A program made the translations under genes and the position numbers. The notes beneath the pieces were generated by a model, which was not told where the DNA came from, made no database searches, and was given only the letters and a program-made list of their open reading frames with translations. Positions 9,202 through 19,208 of a stretch of 64,000 bases of DNA are shown here, in pieces; the first letter of the stretch is position 1; each line of letters begins with the position of its first letter. The DNA is from Pseudomonadales bacterium (GTDB lineage Bacteria > Pseudomonadota > Gammaproteobacteria > Pseudomonadales > Azotimanducaceae), in contig JAQXDL010000008.1 in assembly GCA_029251375.1 (NCBI GenBank), positions 1-64,000 on the forward strand, in the 5' to 3' direction.

Positions 9202-10758
9202 CTAAGGCCGCATACCCCAAGTCACAGGGCCTTTTAATTCTTCCAACAGCGGCTCTATCCAATCAACCCAGGTACACAAGCGTGCTCGGGTCTGGCGGGG
9301 ATCGATTAACTCGTGAACGGCAAAGCTCTCCATCATGGGAAACGGACTCCGGTTTGCCATTAACTTGTCTTCTAGTTCTTTGCGTTTCGCATCAGGGTCT
9401 TCAGCCGCTGCGATTTCTTTGTGAAATGCAACCGCAACCCCACCTTGAACAGGCAATGCACCCATTTCAAAGGACGGCCAAGCAATCTTGTAATTATTCG
9501 GCGCGTAGTGAGCTGCGGAGGCAACACCAAATGATTTATGGATCGCAACGGTTGCCCAAGGCACCGTCGATTGGACCGCGGCCGCCACGGCACTCATACC
9601 ATAACGAATGGTTGCTTCTTGTTCGGCATCTGGTCCTATCATGAAGCCCGGCTCATCAAGAAAATTGACGATGGGAATATGAAAGGTGTCGCACAGCTCC
9701 ATCATGCGCTTGGCTTTTTGCGAACCGGTCGCCGTCATAGCACCGGCAAAATGCCTACAATCATTGGCGATTATGCCGACAACTAGCCCATTTAGACGGG
9801 CAAAACCAGTGATCTGACCTTGCCCATAAAAAGGCGATATCTCAAACCAAGAGTGTTTATCGACGACGTGTTGAATCAAGTCGCGCATTTCAAAGGGCAC
9901 ACGACCGTCTTTGGGGACAATGGATATAAGTTCTTCATCAGCTCGCTTAGGATCATCAGCGCAATCTTTACGTTCGGCAAGCTGCCAAACATTTTGCGGC
10001 ATAAAATCTAAAAATCGCCTGACCTGCTCCAGCGCATCAGCTTCCGTATCAGCCACATTATTGACAATGCCGCTACGGGTATGAATTTTCCAACCGCCCA
10101 ACTGCTCCTTCGTCATCGAAACGCCAAGGGCTCGCTCAACCAATGCGGGGCCCGCCACGAGCACCTGAGAGGTATCTTTTACCATCACTGAAAAGTGCGA
10201 AGCCACCAAGCGTCCCGCTGGAAAACCGGCGACCGGTCCCAAGGCGGCAGACACGACCGGCACTTTATTCATCGCCTCCGCAATTATTTTGAATCGCGGT
10301 TCCGCATTGACAGGCGAACCGACGGTCTGTGGTCTGGGACCACCTGAACCGGCAACACTACCGCCGCCGCCTTCTAACATACGAACCAGAGGCACTTTGA
10401 ATTGAACCGCAAGCTCTTCCGCATAAACGCTCTTGCGCAGACCCGCACCATTGGGCGAACCGCCTTTTAGGGTAAAGTCTTCACCACCAACCGCAGTGCG
10501 TCGACCGTTCACCTCACCGAAACCAATGACATAGTTTGCCGGTGAAAAAGATGCTATTGAGCCGTCTTCATTTTTTTCCGCGAATCCTGCGCCTTCGCCG
10601 TGTTCTTCGAAGGAGTCTTTGCTAACGAGCTCATCGATTCGTTCTCGAATCGACAACCGTCCTTTGGCATGGTGTATCGCGACAGATTCTTCGCCACCCT
10701 GCTGTTTGGACAATTCAACCCGTTTTTCGATTTCTTGAACTTCTTTATACCAACTCAT
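9202..10758 (-). CDS. Biotin-dependent acyl-CoA carboxyltransferase beta subunit (orphan)
   Basis: 518 aa, the standard size for acetyl/propionyl/methylcrotonyl-CoA carboxylase beta subunits. It has both crotonase-like carboxyltransferase halves. The N-domain includes AKGRLSIRERID and GGSPNGAG. The mid oxyanion-hole segment is EGGGGSVAGSGG. The C-domain includes FLDEPGFMIGPDAE and GVASAAHYAPN. It transfers carboxyl from carboxybiotin to an acyl-CoA. No biotin carboxylase/BCCP alpha subunit or enoyl-CoA partner is encoded within 50 kb here, so it must work with a subunit encoded elsewhere. The neighbours are a monooxygenase and an SDR, consistent with catabolism of an unusual carbon skeleton. 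Substrate assignment is not possible from motifs alone. Confidence 0.92.
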   Translation of the reverse strand: MSWYKEVQEIEKRVELSKQQGGEESVAIHHAKGRLSIRERIDELVSKDSFEEHGEGAGFAEKNEDGSIASFSPANYVIGFGEVNGRRTAVGGEDFTLKGGSPNGAGLRKSVYAEELAVQFKVPLVRMLEGGGGSVAGSGGPRPQTVGSPVNAEPRFKIIAEAMNKVPVVSAALGPVAGFPAGRLVASHFSVMVKDTSQVLVAGPALVERALGVSMTKEQLGGWKIHTRSGIVNNVADTEADALEQVRRFLDFMPQNVWQLAERKDCADDPKRADEELISIVPKDGRVPFEMRDLIQHVVDKHSWFEISPFYGQGQITGFARLNGLVVGIIANDCRHFAGAMTATGSQKAKRMMELCDTFHIPIVNFLDEPGFMIGPDAEQEATIRYGMSAVAAAVQSTVPWATVAIHKSFGVASAAHYAPNNYKIAWPSFEMGALPVQGGVAVAFHKEIAAAEDPDAKRKELEDKLMANRSPFPMMESFAVHELIDPRQTRARLCTWVDWIEPLLEELKGPVTWGMRP

Positions 10759-10982
10759 AGCTTCTCATCAGATCAATTCATTGTTGCCGACTTTATAACA
10801 AGTCATAGGCCGTGTTCACAATAGCCGGCAAGGTCGTCTTCAAAACAGCCGACATGAATGATTTGCTGAGGCACTTATGAGGCAACATTTTCGCCGCTGA
10901 ACGAAATTGATCTGGCTGTATGCATCCGGCACACTCGCACCAGAACAACTAATTAAATAATAAAGCAGGTATGGGGAAACAC

Positions 10983-11765
10983 ATGGGACAGGTAGATGGA
11001 AAAATTGCGCTGGTAACGGGCGCGGCCATGGGCATTGGCGCGGCTTGCGCGGTTAAGCTCGCAGAGGAAGGTGCGACGATAATTTTAACCGACATTGATG
11101 ACAAAACCGGCGCATCGACCGCCGAGCTAATTCTCAGCAAAGGGGGAAAAGCCGAATATCAGCATCAAGACGTGACCCAAGAAGATCAATGGGTCAACCT
11201 CGTTAAAGATATTAATGCGCGTCACGGCGGGCTCGACATTCTGGTTAACAATGCCGGCATCGCAGTCGTCTGCGAGTCCATCACCGAAATGAGTCTTGAA
11301 GACTTCCATCTGCAAAACTCTATCAATCTTGATGGTGTGTTTTTAGGCCTCAAGCACTGTATCCCTGTCATGTCTGATTCTGGCGGCGGCTCAATCATCA
11401 ACTTGTCATCAGTTGCCGGCCTTAAAGCAGCACCCTCCCTGTCGGCTTATGCGATGACAAAAGGCGGCGTTAGGTTACTAAGCAAGTCCGTCGCTAAAGA
11501 ATGTGCCGCAGCTGGCAATGGTGTGCGGGTAAATTCAGTTCATCCTGGCATTATTGATACTGCGATATGGAACAAAATGGGCTTGGGTGCCGATGTCCCG
11601 GGTGAAAACCGCACAGAGACCTCTGAAATTGCTGAGCAGTCAGTGCCTGGTGGCAAACTCGGCATACCAACAGACATCGCTAACGGCGTTGTTTTCCTCG
11701 CCTCCGAGTCGTCCAGCTACATGACCGGCAGTGAGCTGGTCATTGATCACGGCTTGTCTTGTTGA
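10983..11765 (+). CDS. Short-chain dehydrogenase/reductase (SDR)
   Basis: 260 aa from the ATG at 10983, preceded by GGGGA 6 nt upstream. An in-frame ATG at 10971 has its AGG only 1 nt away and is less likely. Classical SDR features are TGAAMGIG (NAD(P) binding), the acidic residue after beta-2 (TDIDD, favouring NAD), NNAG, the catalytic Ser in INLSSVAG and YAMTK with Tyr/Lys, and a C-terminal GSELVIDHG. This places it near the 3-alpha/20-beta-hydroxysteroid dehydrogenase-like classical group, but those names are often only by similarity. It is divergent from the carboxyltransferase gene, so both share the 224-bp intergenic region. Confidence 0.9.
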   Translation: MGQVDGKIALVTGAAMGIGAACAVKLAEEGATIILTDIDDKTGASTAELILSKGGKAEYQHQDVTQEDQWVNLVKDINARHGGLDILVNNAGIAVVCESITEMSLEDFHLQNSINLDGVFLGLKHCIPVMSDSGGGSIINLSSVAGLKAAPSLSAYAMTKGGVRLLSKSVAKECAAAGNGVRVNSVHPGIIDTAIWNKMGLGADVPGENRTETSEIAEQSVPGGKLGIPTDIANGVVFLASESSSYMTGSELVIDHGLSC

Positions 11766-11782
11766 GTGTGCCGATAAAATAG

Positions 11783-11837
11783 CATTAGGCGGCTGGATGT
11801 TGGACAACCCCCATCGGCCGCTGCGCGTCACCTAATG
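11783..11837. repeat. Large imperfect hairpin between the SDR gene and pntAA
   Basis: CATTAGG (11783-11789) pairs with CCTAATG (11831-11837). Inside it GCGGC (11789-11793) pairs with GCCGC (11817-11821). GGATG/CCATC near the tip can extend it. The element starts 17 nt after the SDR stop. It has no T-run, so it is not a canonical intrinsic terminator. It may act as an mRNA 3' end or processing structure. The core sequences do not fit integron attC rules. Confidence 0.55.
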
Positions 11838-12058
11838 TTCGATAAATGACGAATCGGCATATTGACTATCGTTCGCATGACTAATTCTACATACGACCAT
11901 TCCTTCTTTTTATTAGTAATGGATAATTGTTCGTGATACTTTTCGCCCTTCAGTTGGGGGTGACTGCGTAAGCGTTATGAAGTATTGATGAAAGTGCTGA
12001 TAAATCAACGCTAACCAGCCAAAAAACATATTCTTTACTATCCGTCATGAGGTTGCAT

Positions 12059-13192
12059 ATGCAAATAGCAGTGCCTTCGGAGATTCATGCGAACGAAAAA
12101 CGTGTCGCACTGATTCCCGATTCAGTCAAAAAACTTACCAAAGCGGGGCTCGACGTTATGGTCGAATCCGGTTTGGGCGTACAGGCGGGTTTTGCCGATA
12201 GCGACTACACGGATGCCGGCGCAACCATCAGCAATGACCGAGCAGCCCTTCTAGGCAGCGGTGGTATCGTGCTACGGGTGCAAAAACCTACCCTTGAGGA
12301 GGTTGCCCAACTAGCGAAAGGCACGCTGCATATCAGCTATCTCGACCCCTATAATGAAACCGAGTTGGTTGACGCACTCGCCGCGCAAGGTGTCACTGCC
12401 ATTAGTATGGAAATGATCCCCCGCACGACACGTGCGCAAAAGATGGATGCTTTGAGCTCTCAGGCAAACCTTGCCGGTTACGTCATGGTGCTATTAGGTG
12501 CCTCGAAGCTGAATCGAATCCTACCTATGATGATGACACCAGCGGGGACATTGAGCCCGGCACGTGTATTTGTTATTGGCGCAGGTGTTGCGGGTCTGCA
12601 AGCGATTGCGACAGCAAAACGCATGGGTGCCAAGGTTGAAGCATTTGATACGAGATCTGTCGTCGCTGAACAAGTACAGTCCGTTGGCGGCAAGTTTATC
12701 GAGATTGACTTAGGCGAAACCGGTCAAACTAAAGACGGTTATGCAAACGCTCTAACGCCAGAACAGATCGAACTGCAGCAGCAGGGTATGAAAGATGTCA
12801 TCAGTAAATCGGACATCGTGATTACCACAGCACAGCTATTCGGTCGTCCTGCCCCACTCATCGTAAACGGTGACATGGTTGCAGCAATGAAGCCCGGCAG
12901 TGTTGTCGTCGATATGGCCGTTGGCACAGGCGGCAACGTCGAAGGTTCGGTTGTCGATGAAACCGTTGAAGTCAACGGCGTATCAATCATTGGTGTTTCC
13001 AATCTGCCCTCAGAAATGGCGACAGATGCGAGTCAAATGTACTCCTCCAACCTTTTCAATCTCGTCACTGAGTTTTGGAATGAAGAAGAGAAGTCGTTCA
13101 ATCTCGATATGGAAGATGACATTCTTCAAGCATGTGTTATCACACACGATGGCGCACTCGTTAACGAAACTATTAAAAGCATCAGAAGCTAA
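12059..13192 (+). CDS. pntAA: NAD(P) transhydrogenase subunit alpha, part 1 (domain I)
   Basis: 377 aa from the ATG at 12059, with GAGG 6 nt upstream; an in-frame ATG at 12047 has no ribosome-binding site. It is the soluble NAD(H)-binding domain I of proton-translocating transhydrogenase: start IAVPSEIHANEKRVALIP, MMMTPAGTLSPARV, Rossmann motif VIGAGVAGLQAIATAKRMGA, and the closing segment NGVSIIGVSNLPSEMA. It transfers hydride from NADH to NADP+ across the domain I-III interface. This is the three-gene arrangement (pntAA, pntAB, pntB) rather than the fused enterobacterial PntA. It is followed after 11 nt by pntAB. Confidence 0.95.
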   Translation: MQIAVPSEIHANEKRVALIPDSVKKLTKAGLDVMVESGLGVQAGFADSDYTDAGATISNDRAALLGSGGIVLRVQKPTLEEVAQLAKGTLHISYLDPYNETELVDALAAQGVTAISMEMIPRTTRAQKMDALSSQANLAGYVMVLLGASKLNRILPMMMTPAGTLSPARVFVIGAGVAGLQAIATAKRMGAKVEAFDTRSVVAEQVQSVGGKFIEIDLGETGQTKDGYANALTPEQIELQQQGMKDVISKSDIVITTAQLFGRPAPLIVNGDMVAAMKPGSVVVDMAVGTGGNVEGSVVDETVEVNGVSIIGVSNLPSEMATDASQMYSSNLFNLVTEFWNEEEKSFNLDMEDDILQACVITHDGALVNETIKSIRS

Positions 13193-13203
13193 GGAGGAAT
13201 CAC

Positions 13204-13494
13204 GTGGAATTGGTATTTCTTACATTTATTTTGGTTCTGTCGATTTTCCTCGGCTTTGAACTTATATCAAAAGTCCCTGCAACACTGCATACGCCCCTTA
13301 TGTCAGGTGCAAACGCAATTTCAGGTATTACATTGGCGGGCGCCTTTTTGTCTGCCGGCATGCAGAATAGTGAATACGCGACTTGGCTGGGAACCGCAGC
13401 AGTTGCCTTCGCAACAATCAACGTTGTTGGTGGTTACCTTGTTACGGATCGCATGCTCGCAATGTTTAAGAGTAAAAAAGGCGGGGCCAAGTAA
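13204..13494 (+). CDS. pntAB: NAD(P) transhydrogenase subunit alpha, part 2 (membrane domain)
   Basis: 96 aa integral membrane protein supplying the alpha-side helices of domain II. It has three to four hydrophobic stretches and the family motif KVPATLHTPLMSGANAISGI (22-41). It starts at GTG (13204), with AAGGAGGA 5-6 nt upstream, and ends directly against the ATG of pntB (no gap). Together with PntB it forms the proton channel that couples proton entry to NADPH formation. Such a system supports the NADPH demand of the monooxygenases in this window (inference). Confidence 0.95.
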   Translation: MELVFLTFILVLSIFLGFELISKVPATLHTPLMSGANAISGITLAGAFLSAGMQNSEYATWLGTAAVAFATINVVGGYLVTDRMLAMFKSKKGGAK

Positions 13495-14877
13495 ATGGAA
13501 AACATAGACTTAAACTTGATCGCGAATCTTTCTTACATCGTCGCTGCGGCGCTCTTCATCTTCGGCTTGAAGATGCTCGGTTCTCCTGCGACGGCCCGAA
13601 AAGGCAACATGCTGTCCAGTATCGGTATGCTTATCGCCGTTGTTGCCGGCTTAACCGCTGAAGGCATTGTCGACTTTAAGTACATCGCTGCAGGCATGAT
13701 TATCGGTACCATCATTGGTGCCGCTGCAGCCCGTATGATCGCCATGACAAGCATGCCAGAGATGGTTGCACTGTTTAACGGTTCAGGCGGTATTGCCAGC
13801 TTACTGGTTGGTTGGGGTACCCTTTACGCTCCGGCGGGTGAGGTCGTTTCGACTTTCACCGCAGTCACCGTAATCCTTGCGATCCTGATCGGTGGTATGA
13901 CCTTCACAGGTAGTATGATCGCCTACGGCAAGCTCAGTGAAACGATTGGCAGTGGCGCCGTTGTCTTCTCTGGCCAGCGCATTTTCAATAGCATACTGCT
14001 GATTGCCCTGATTGGTTCCGGCGTTATGCTCAGCATGGATCCTTCACCTGAATCAGTGTGGTTTTGGGCAGTATTAGGACTTTCTCTACTTCTCGGCATC
14101 ATGGCTGTTATCCCCATCGGTGGTGCAGACATGCCAGTTGTTATTTCGCTATTGAACAGCTACTCGGGCATCGCTGCCTGTGCTGCTGGTTTCGCGATCA
14201 ACAACAACATATTGATTGTTGCCGGCTCATTGGTTGGCGCTTCAGGTATTATCCTGACCAACATCATGTGTAAGGCCATGAATCGGTCACTGGCAAATGT
14301 ACTCTTCTCTGGCTTCGGCACCGTCAAGCAGGGCAAAGCGATTGAAGGTGAAGTTAAGCCAATATCCGTCGAAGACGCCTACTACATACTAGAAGCGGCT
14401 AACAATGTCTGCTTCGTACCGGGTTATGGTATGGCTGTTGCTCAGGCACAACACGTGGTGAAGGAACTTGGTGAAATTCTTGAAAAGAATGGTGCTGAGG
14501 TCAGCTATGCTATCCACCCTGTTGCCGGACGTATGCCTGGTCACATGAATGTATTGCTTGCAGAGGCCGATGTACCTTACGAGCAGTTGGTGGAGATGGA
14601 TGAAATCAATCCACGCATCGAGAACGTCGATGTCGCTATCGTTATTGGTGCGAACGACGTTGTTAACCCGTCAGCAAGAAACGATGAAGACAGCCCTATC
14701 TATGGCATGCCGATTATCAACGTTGACCAAGCGCAAACAGTGTTTGTCCTCAAACGTTCAATGGCTTCCGGCTTTTCCGGTGTCGACAATCCACTCTTCT
14801 TCGGCGAGAACACACGTATGTTGTTCGGCGACGCGAAAGAGTCGATCTCTGGTGTCGTCTCAGAATTTGGTAACTAA
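13495..14877 (+). CDS. pntB: NAD(P) transhydrogenase subunit beta
   Basis: 460 aa, the usual PntB length. Residues about 1-260 are membrane domain II with many hydrophobic helices and the conserved MPEMVALFNGSGG segment. The C-terminal 180 residues are the NADP(H)-binding domain III: VPGYGMAVAQAQH, HPVAGRMPGHMNVLLAEADV, GANDVVNPSA. The start ATG abuts the pntAB stop, indicating translational coupling. A strong terminator follows 34 nt after the stop, closing the three-gene operon. Confidence 0.96.
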   Translation: MENIDLNLIANLSYIVAAALFIFGLKMLGSPATARKGNMLSSIGMLIAVVAGLTAEGIVDFKYIAAGMIIGTIIGAAAARMIAMTSMPEMVALFNGSGGIASLLVGWGTLYAPAGEVVSTFTAVTVILAILIGGMTFTGSMIAYGKLSETIGSGAVVFSGQRIFNSILLIALIGSGVMLSMDPSPESVWFWAVLGLSLLLGIMAVIPIGGADMPVVISLLNSYSGIAACAAGFAINNNILIVAGSLVGASGIILTNIMCKAMNRSLANVLFSGFGTVKQGKAIEGEVKPISVEDAYYILEAANNVCFVPGYGMAVAQAQHVVKELGEILEKNGAEVSYAIHPVAGRMPGHMNVLLAEADVPYEQLVEMDEINPRIENVDVAIVIGANDVVNPSARNDEDSPIYGMPIINVDQAQTVFVLKRSMASGFSGVDNPLFFGENTRMLFGDAKESISGVVSEFGN

Positions 14878-14911
14878 TACCAAGTCTCTAAAGTCATCAA
14901 GATAAGAATAA

Positions 14912-14937
14912 AGGCAGCCATTGGCTGCCTTTTTTTT
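14912..14937 (+). terminator. Rho-independent terminator of the pnt operon
   Basis: AGGCAGCC (14912-14919) and GGCTGCCT (14923-14930) form an 8-bp stem with a 3-nt loop, followed by eight T in a row to 14937. Confidence 0.95.
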
Positions 14938-15081
14938 ATCTGATTTACAGCCAAGGATTTAAAGAGTTTCAATAGATTATTAGGCAATATAAATGCTTAG
15001 ATGAGTATTTAGCGCTTTAACAGGATTTAGTTTCATCAGTGACCGAAGATCAAAAAAAAGCAATGTCGGCGAGAATCAAAT

Positions 15082-16035
15082 ATGAGTGACGAACAGCCCA
15101 AGCCCCGTGTTAAGAAGAAGATCCATTATTCGGATCGCTATCGGGATCATCTCGCCCCCGCCTATATCAAAGTATGGCTAGGACTTGCGGGCATGGCGAT
15201 GCTTGGCCGCTTGCCGCATCAAGCCGCCCTGTTTACCGGTCGCCTGCTTGGCTATCTGATGTTGTTGTTTGCCCGCAGTCGTCGCCACATAACCCAAACC
15301 AATATTCGCCTATGCTTTCCAGAACTCGATGACAATGAGCAACAACGCCTAGTAAAGGCAACGATGCTTGATAACGGCATGGGTATGGCAGAGATGTGCA
15401 TCGCTTGGTTTAACTATGGCAGCATTACCGACGACATGATTGAAGTTGTTGGCGAACAACATTTAATTGACGCCGTTGCGCAAGACAAGGGCGTTATTTT
15501 GGTAGGCGGACATTACACTACGTTGGATCTTGGCGGCGTGTTGATGGCAAAGGTGAAAAAGGTTGGTGTCATGTACCGCGCCAATAAAAACCCCCTATTT
15601 GACCTGGTCATGAGGCAGTCTCGCGCTAAGTTTTGCGCCGAAGTCATCGAACGCTCTGATATGCGCGCGGTCATACGTTTCTTAAAGAAAGGCGGTGTCA
15701 TGTGGTATGCACCGGATCAAGACTATGGTCCAAAGCAATCCGTGTTCGCACCGTTTTTTGGTATTCAGGCGGCGTCAATCACTTCGATTCCAAGGCTGGT
15801 AAAGATCAACAACTCTGCAGTTTTGATGTTAGGGCATCATCGTAAGCCGGATGGCAAAGGTTATATTGTGACAATAAGTGAGCCACTTGAAAATTATCCC
15901 TGCGGCGATGATGACAAGGATGCGGCTGTCATTAACATGGAACTCGAAAAACGTATTCGCGCCTATCCAGAGCAATACATGTGGCTGCACAGGCGTTTTA
16001 AAACTCGCCCCATTGGCGAACCAAAAGTGTATTAA
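15082..16035 (+). CDS. lpxL: LpxL/HtrB-family lipid A acyltransferase
   Basis: 317 aa, close to LpxL/LpxM size. There is one N-terminal membrane anchor (about 33-66), then RRHITQTNIRLCFPEL. The catalytic HX4D motif is H144-YTTL-D149. Further family segments are VMYRANKNPLFD and WYAPDQDYGP. The enzyme adds a secondary acyl chain from acyl-ACP to Kdo2-lipid IVA at the inner face of the cytoplasmic membrane. Whether it is the LpxL (lauroyl) or LpxM (myristoyl) type is not certain; YAPDQDYG is shared. It is monocistronic between the pnt terminator and the ABC operon, and confirms an LPS-producing host. Confidence 0.9.
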   Translation: MSDEQPKPRVKKKIHYSDRYRDHLAPAYIKVWLGLAGMAMLGRLPHQAALFTGRLLGYLMLLFARSRRHITQTNIRLCFPELDDNEQQRLVKATMLDNGMGMAEMCIAWFNYGSITDDMIEVVGEQHLIDAVAQDKGVILVGGHYTTLDLGGVLMAKVKKVGVMYRANKNPLFDLVMRQSRAKFCAEVIERSDMRAVIRFLKKGGVMWYAPDQDYGPKQSVFAPFFGIQAASITSIPRLVKINNSAVLMLGHHRKPDGKGYIVTISEPLENYPCGDDDKDAAVINMELEKRIRAYPEQYMWLHRRFKTRPIGEPKVY

Positions 16036-16182
16036 TAATGGCACATACACCCTGCTTTCCGCGGTTCTGAATAATCGCTCTATCGCTTAATGCTAGAGTG
16101 TTTTACTCTGCTTCTCTTTACAGAGACACTGTTTGAACTCACCCCGCCGAACTTACCTTGATCAAATGAGTTATTGCCGAAA

Positions 16183-16866
16183 ATGACCAAACCTGCCGCC
16201 TTGAACGTTTACAAAATCAGCAAACACTACCAAGACGGTAGTCGTCGGATCGACGTCATTGCAGACCTATCCTTCAACGTGGCTGCCGGAGAATCACTCT
16301 CTATAATGGGACCCAGCGGCTCTGGTAAGTCGACACTGCTAAATTTACTCGCGGGTTTGCTGGAACTTGATGAAGGCGACATTACCCTTGCGCTGAAGGA
16401 TCAATCGTTTTCATATCGCGCTGCGAACGAGAGAAGCCGAACGGCATTGCGCAGACAGTCGATTGGTTACGTCTACCAGTTCTTTAATCTGGTACCGACG
16501 TTAACGGTTTTAGAAAACGTTAGGCTGCCAGCCCGGTTAAATCATCGTCGGGATTTGGAGCGTCATGCATCAACACTGCTAGGTGAATTCGGTTTAGCGG
16601 ACCGACTGAATGATTTCCCGGAAAGACTTTCAGGCGGGGAACAACAGCGAGTCGCAGTTGCAAGAGCACTGCTGCTGAAGCCGCCGCTGCTGCTGGCGGA
16701 TGAACCCACGGGCAATCTGGACGCTGAAAACTCTAAGCACGTCGCCGAATTACTGTTTTCAAGTTGCCGAGAGCAGAACATTTCCTTGGTATTAGCAACA
16801 CATAGCAACGAGGTCGCCGCCATGGCTGATACACGTTTACAATTGGATAGACCATCCCCTTCATGA
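16183..16866 (+). CDS. ABC transporter ATP-binding protein (LolD/MacB-like, AttE-type)
   Basis: 227 aa from the ATG at 16183; an in-frame TTG at 16174 is possible but neither has a strong ribosome-binding site. Walker A GPSGSGKS (43-50), Q-loop [12 protein letters not shown], signature [14 protein letters not shown], Walker [13 protein letters not shown] and the H-loop ATHS are all intact. It belongs to the MacB/LolD/FtsE ATPase family that powers FtsX-type permeases. Its last four bases ATGA overlap the start of the permease gene, so the two are coupled. Taken with the AttH/CrtC-like lipoprotein downstream, the set resembles the att-type ABC systems (AttEFGH of Agrobacterium). Confidence 0.92.
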   Translation: MTKPAALNVYKISKHYQDGSRRIDVIADLSFNVAAGESLSIMGPSGSGKSTLLNLLAGLLELDEGDITLALKDQSFSYRAANERSRTALRRQSIGYVYQFFNLVPTLTVLENVRLPARLNHRRDLERHASTLLGEFGLADRLNDFPERLSGGEQQRVAVARALLLKPPLLLADEPTGNLDAENSKHVAELLFSSCREQNISLVLATHSNEVAAMADTRLQLDRPSPS

Positions 16867-19208
16867 TTGCGCGCGCCATACTGCGCTTCCTCGCGCGAAC
16901 CCCCTGGTCTACTGCAATGGCCCTGATTGGCATGGCGCTGGGGGTAACATCAATCGTCAGCGTTCACCTGGTTAGCGCGAGCATTTCAAATCGCTTAGAT
17001 GGTCTGGTACCTAGTACATTCGCTAGCTACAGCCATTACCTGCATCGAGATGAACTTGACAGCGCCGACTACTTTGCACTGCGTCGCTTGTGGCGAGCCG
17101 GTGACTTACCTGCACTCAAGCAGCTTGCGCCACTGGTTGATGAAACGAGTCAAATTGATGGCCGAAGCGTTCGAGTGCTGGGTACAGACCTACTGGCAAA
17201 TCTGCCATCTGCGAATGCGAACACGCTCGTTGGGCCGTTTTCCTGGAACGGCGTTTGGGTGGATGAAAGCCTTAAGGATCAATTGTCGATGCCTATCAAC
17301 GGTATTATAGACGCGCCAAAGGGAACACTACTGGCTGATATCGCCACGGCTCATGACCTACTGGGCTGGCCAAACAACCAACTTTCTTACATAGGCCTGG
17401 TCTTAAATGACCCCTTTGCCGGTAGCATCGAAATAGCTGAGAAGCTCTTGCCAGGCTTTGGAGCCGGCTTTCCGTCAGCTGAGCCGAGTCTCGACCTACC
17501 GCCCGACTGGCAACTCGTGAGTAATGCCGAGCAGTATCCGGCTAGGGAATTTGGCAAATCGATACTCTTCAACATCTCCGCATTGGGCATGCTCGCCCTG
17601 CTGGTTGCCTGGCTGCTTATCTATCAGGTGGCCGTCTCATGGTTGCGGCGCATTTGGCCCGTATTTGATCGCCTGCACGTACTAGGGGTTGAATGGCAAC
17701 AGTTGCGCAGCTACTTCCTCTTCTCGATCGGTCTTGTCGCAAGCCTCGCTGCGCTGCTTGGTCTGGCCGTCGGTTGGTGGCTCGCCATTTGGCTGCTACA
17801 AATATCTATGCCAAGACAAGCGGTTAATTTGAGCCTAGACAGCTGGGTCATCTTTAAAGCGGTTGGGTCTAGCGTTGCTGTATGCCTGCTAGGAGGTGCG
17901 TGGGCGTTCCATCGATCACAACGCACTGTCAGTCATTCCACCTTACCCATCAGTACCACACTGATATTGTTAGTCACCGCAACCTGGTGCGTATTGCAAC
18001 CACAGACGGGGTTGGCTGGAGGGTTCTTCGCGATCGCTGTATTGAGCTTAGCCGCATCACAAACAATCGCACCGTTGCTGATAGGATTAAAACGTTGGGC
18101 GTCAATGATACGCGGCTCGTACCTAATGCGAATTGGTGTGCGAGAAGCGCTTTGGCACCCAAGGGAACTTAGCGTTGCGATCGCAGGCTTGTCCCTTGCG
18201 ATAGCGACCGCGATAGGTGTGGCGTTGATGGTTGACAGCTTTCGTGTCGATTTCAGCCAGATGCTCGATCACCGACTAAAATATGATGTGATCGCACAAG
18301 GCGATGCTGCGACACTGAATAAGATAGCAGCAAAGAACGAGGTCGCGAGGCTTTATGATCGTAAGCAAATATACCGCACCACAGATATTCGGGTTGCGGG
18401 CCTGTTGATGCAGTTGGACATCACTCGCATGGATGCTTTTGAGTCCTCTCGCTATGGCTACAGCAGAAACCTTGCGACCAACGACATTCTTGTCAGCGAA
18501 CAAGCTGGTCGCGCATTGCAGCTCTCGGTCGGCGAACAGCTGACAGTCGCCGGTGAGGTAATGACTGTTGCAGGACTATTCTCCGCCTTTGGCGATTTAA
18601 AGCCCAGAATCATTGTTGATCAGCACAGTCCTCTGACGACGGCATTTGGCGCTGGGCTGAAAACGAAAACAAACAACAGGCTTCAGATCGATTCGATCGC
18701 GTTTGGCAGCGATCAGCCCGATGCTTTATTGACGGATCTACGACAACGATTCCCTAAGCTTGAACTACGATTACAGTCTGATATCAGACGGGTTGCACTC
18801 GACACATTCGATCAAACCTTTGCGATTACGACTGTATTGATCACCATTGCGTTATTGGTTGCTGCGATCAGTGTCTATATCGCCGTGACGACGATGCGTC
18901 TAAACCGAAAAACCGGCAGGCAATTGCTCAATACCCTTGGCGTTAATCGCACTGAACAACTGATGATGAACACGGCGTTAGGCACAGGACTTGGTCTGGT
19001 CGCCATTATCATCGCCCTACCCCTCGGCGTGATGTTTGGCTGGATACTCTGCAATGTTATCAACCCAAGAGCCTTTGGCTGGACCATCGAATTGCAGTTG
19101 TCAGCGCGAGCCCTACTGTATGCCTGTGGCTGGGGTATGCTGGCCGCTATCGCAGCCGGGATACTGCAAGGTGGCGGCCGCGAAGAAGGAGCATTTGGTG
19201 AACGCTAA
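16863..19208 (+). CDS. FtsX/MacB-type ABC permease, double-core (AttF/AttG-like)
   Basis: 781 aa. The topology is that of two FtsX cores in one chain: an N-terminal membrane helix (about 12-38), a periplasmic domain to about 235, and a block of helices about 237-410. A second N-like helix follows (about 435-460), then another periplasmic domain and three C-terminal helices (about 650-770). This is the layout of permeases related to LolC/E that extract or remodel lipids or lipoproteins rather than move solutes through a channel. It overlaps the ATPase gene by 4 nt and its 3' end overlaps the GTG start of the lipoprotein gene by 11 nt. Substrate unknown. Confidence 0.88.
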   Translation: MIARAILRFLARTPWSTAMALIGMALGVTSIVSVHLVSASISNRLDGLVPSTFASYSHYLHRDELDSADYFALRRLWRAGDLPALKQLAPLVDETSQIDGRSVRVLGTDLLANLPSANANTLVGPFSWNGVWVDESLKDQLSMPINGIIDAPKGTLLADIATAHDLLGWPNNQLSYIGLVLNDPFAGSIEIAEKLLPGFGAGFPSAEPSLDLPPDWQLVSNAEQYPAREFGKSILFNISALGMLALLVAWLLIYQVAVSWLRRIWPVFDRLHVLGVEWQQLRSYFLFSIGLVASLAALLGLAVGWWLAIWLLQISMPRQAVNLSLDSWVIFKAVGSSVAVCLLGGAWAFHRSQRTVSHSTLPISTTLILLVTATWCVLQPQTGLAGGFFAIAVLSLAASQTIAPLLIGLKRWASMIRGSYLMRIGVREALWHPRELSVAIAGLSLAIATAIGVALMVDSFRVDFSQMLDHRLKYDVIAQGDAATLNKIAAKNEVARLYDRKQIYRTTDIRVAGLLMQLDITRMDAFESSRYGYSRNLATNDILVSEQAGRALQLSVGEQLTVAGEVMTVAGLFSAFGDLKPRIIVDQHSPLTTAFGAGLKTKTNNRLQIDSIAFGSDQPDALLTDLRQRFPKLELRLQSDIRRVALDTFDQTFAITTVLITIALLVAAISVYIAVTTMRLNRKTGRQLLNTLGVNRTEQLMMNTALGTGLGLVAIIIALPLGVMFGWILCNVINPRAFGWTIELQLSARALLYACGWGMLAAIAAGILQGGGREEGAFGER

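Noticed and set aside
9171-9644. 157-codon plus-strand frame over the carboxyltransferase end
   Set aside because: Antisense to a conserved gene, with no recognisable domain.
11783-11837. Integron attC site
   Set aside because: Arms do not fit the conserved core (GTTRRRY) and inverse core (RYYYAAC), and no integrase or cassette array is seen.
19036-19197. Upstream ATG extension of the AttH-like protein
   Set aside because: It lies within the permease gene in another frame and would bury the lipoprotein signal; GTG 19198 has a ribosome-binding site and gives a proper lipobox.
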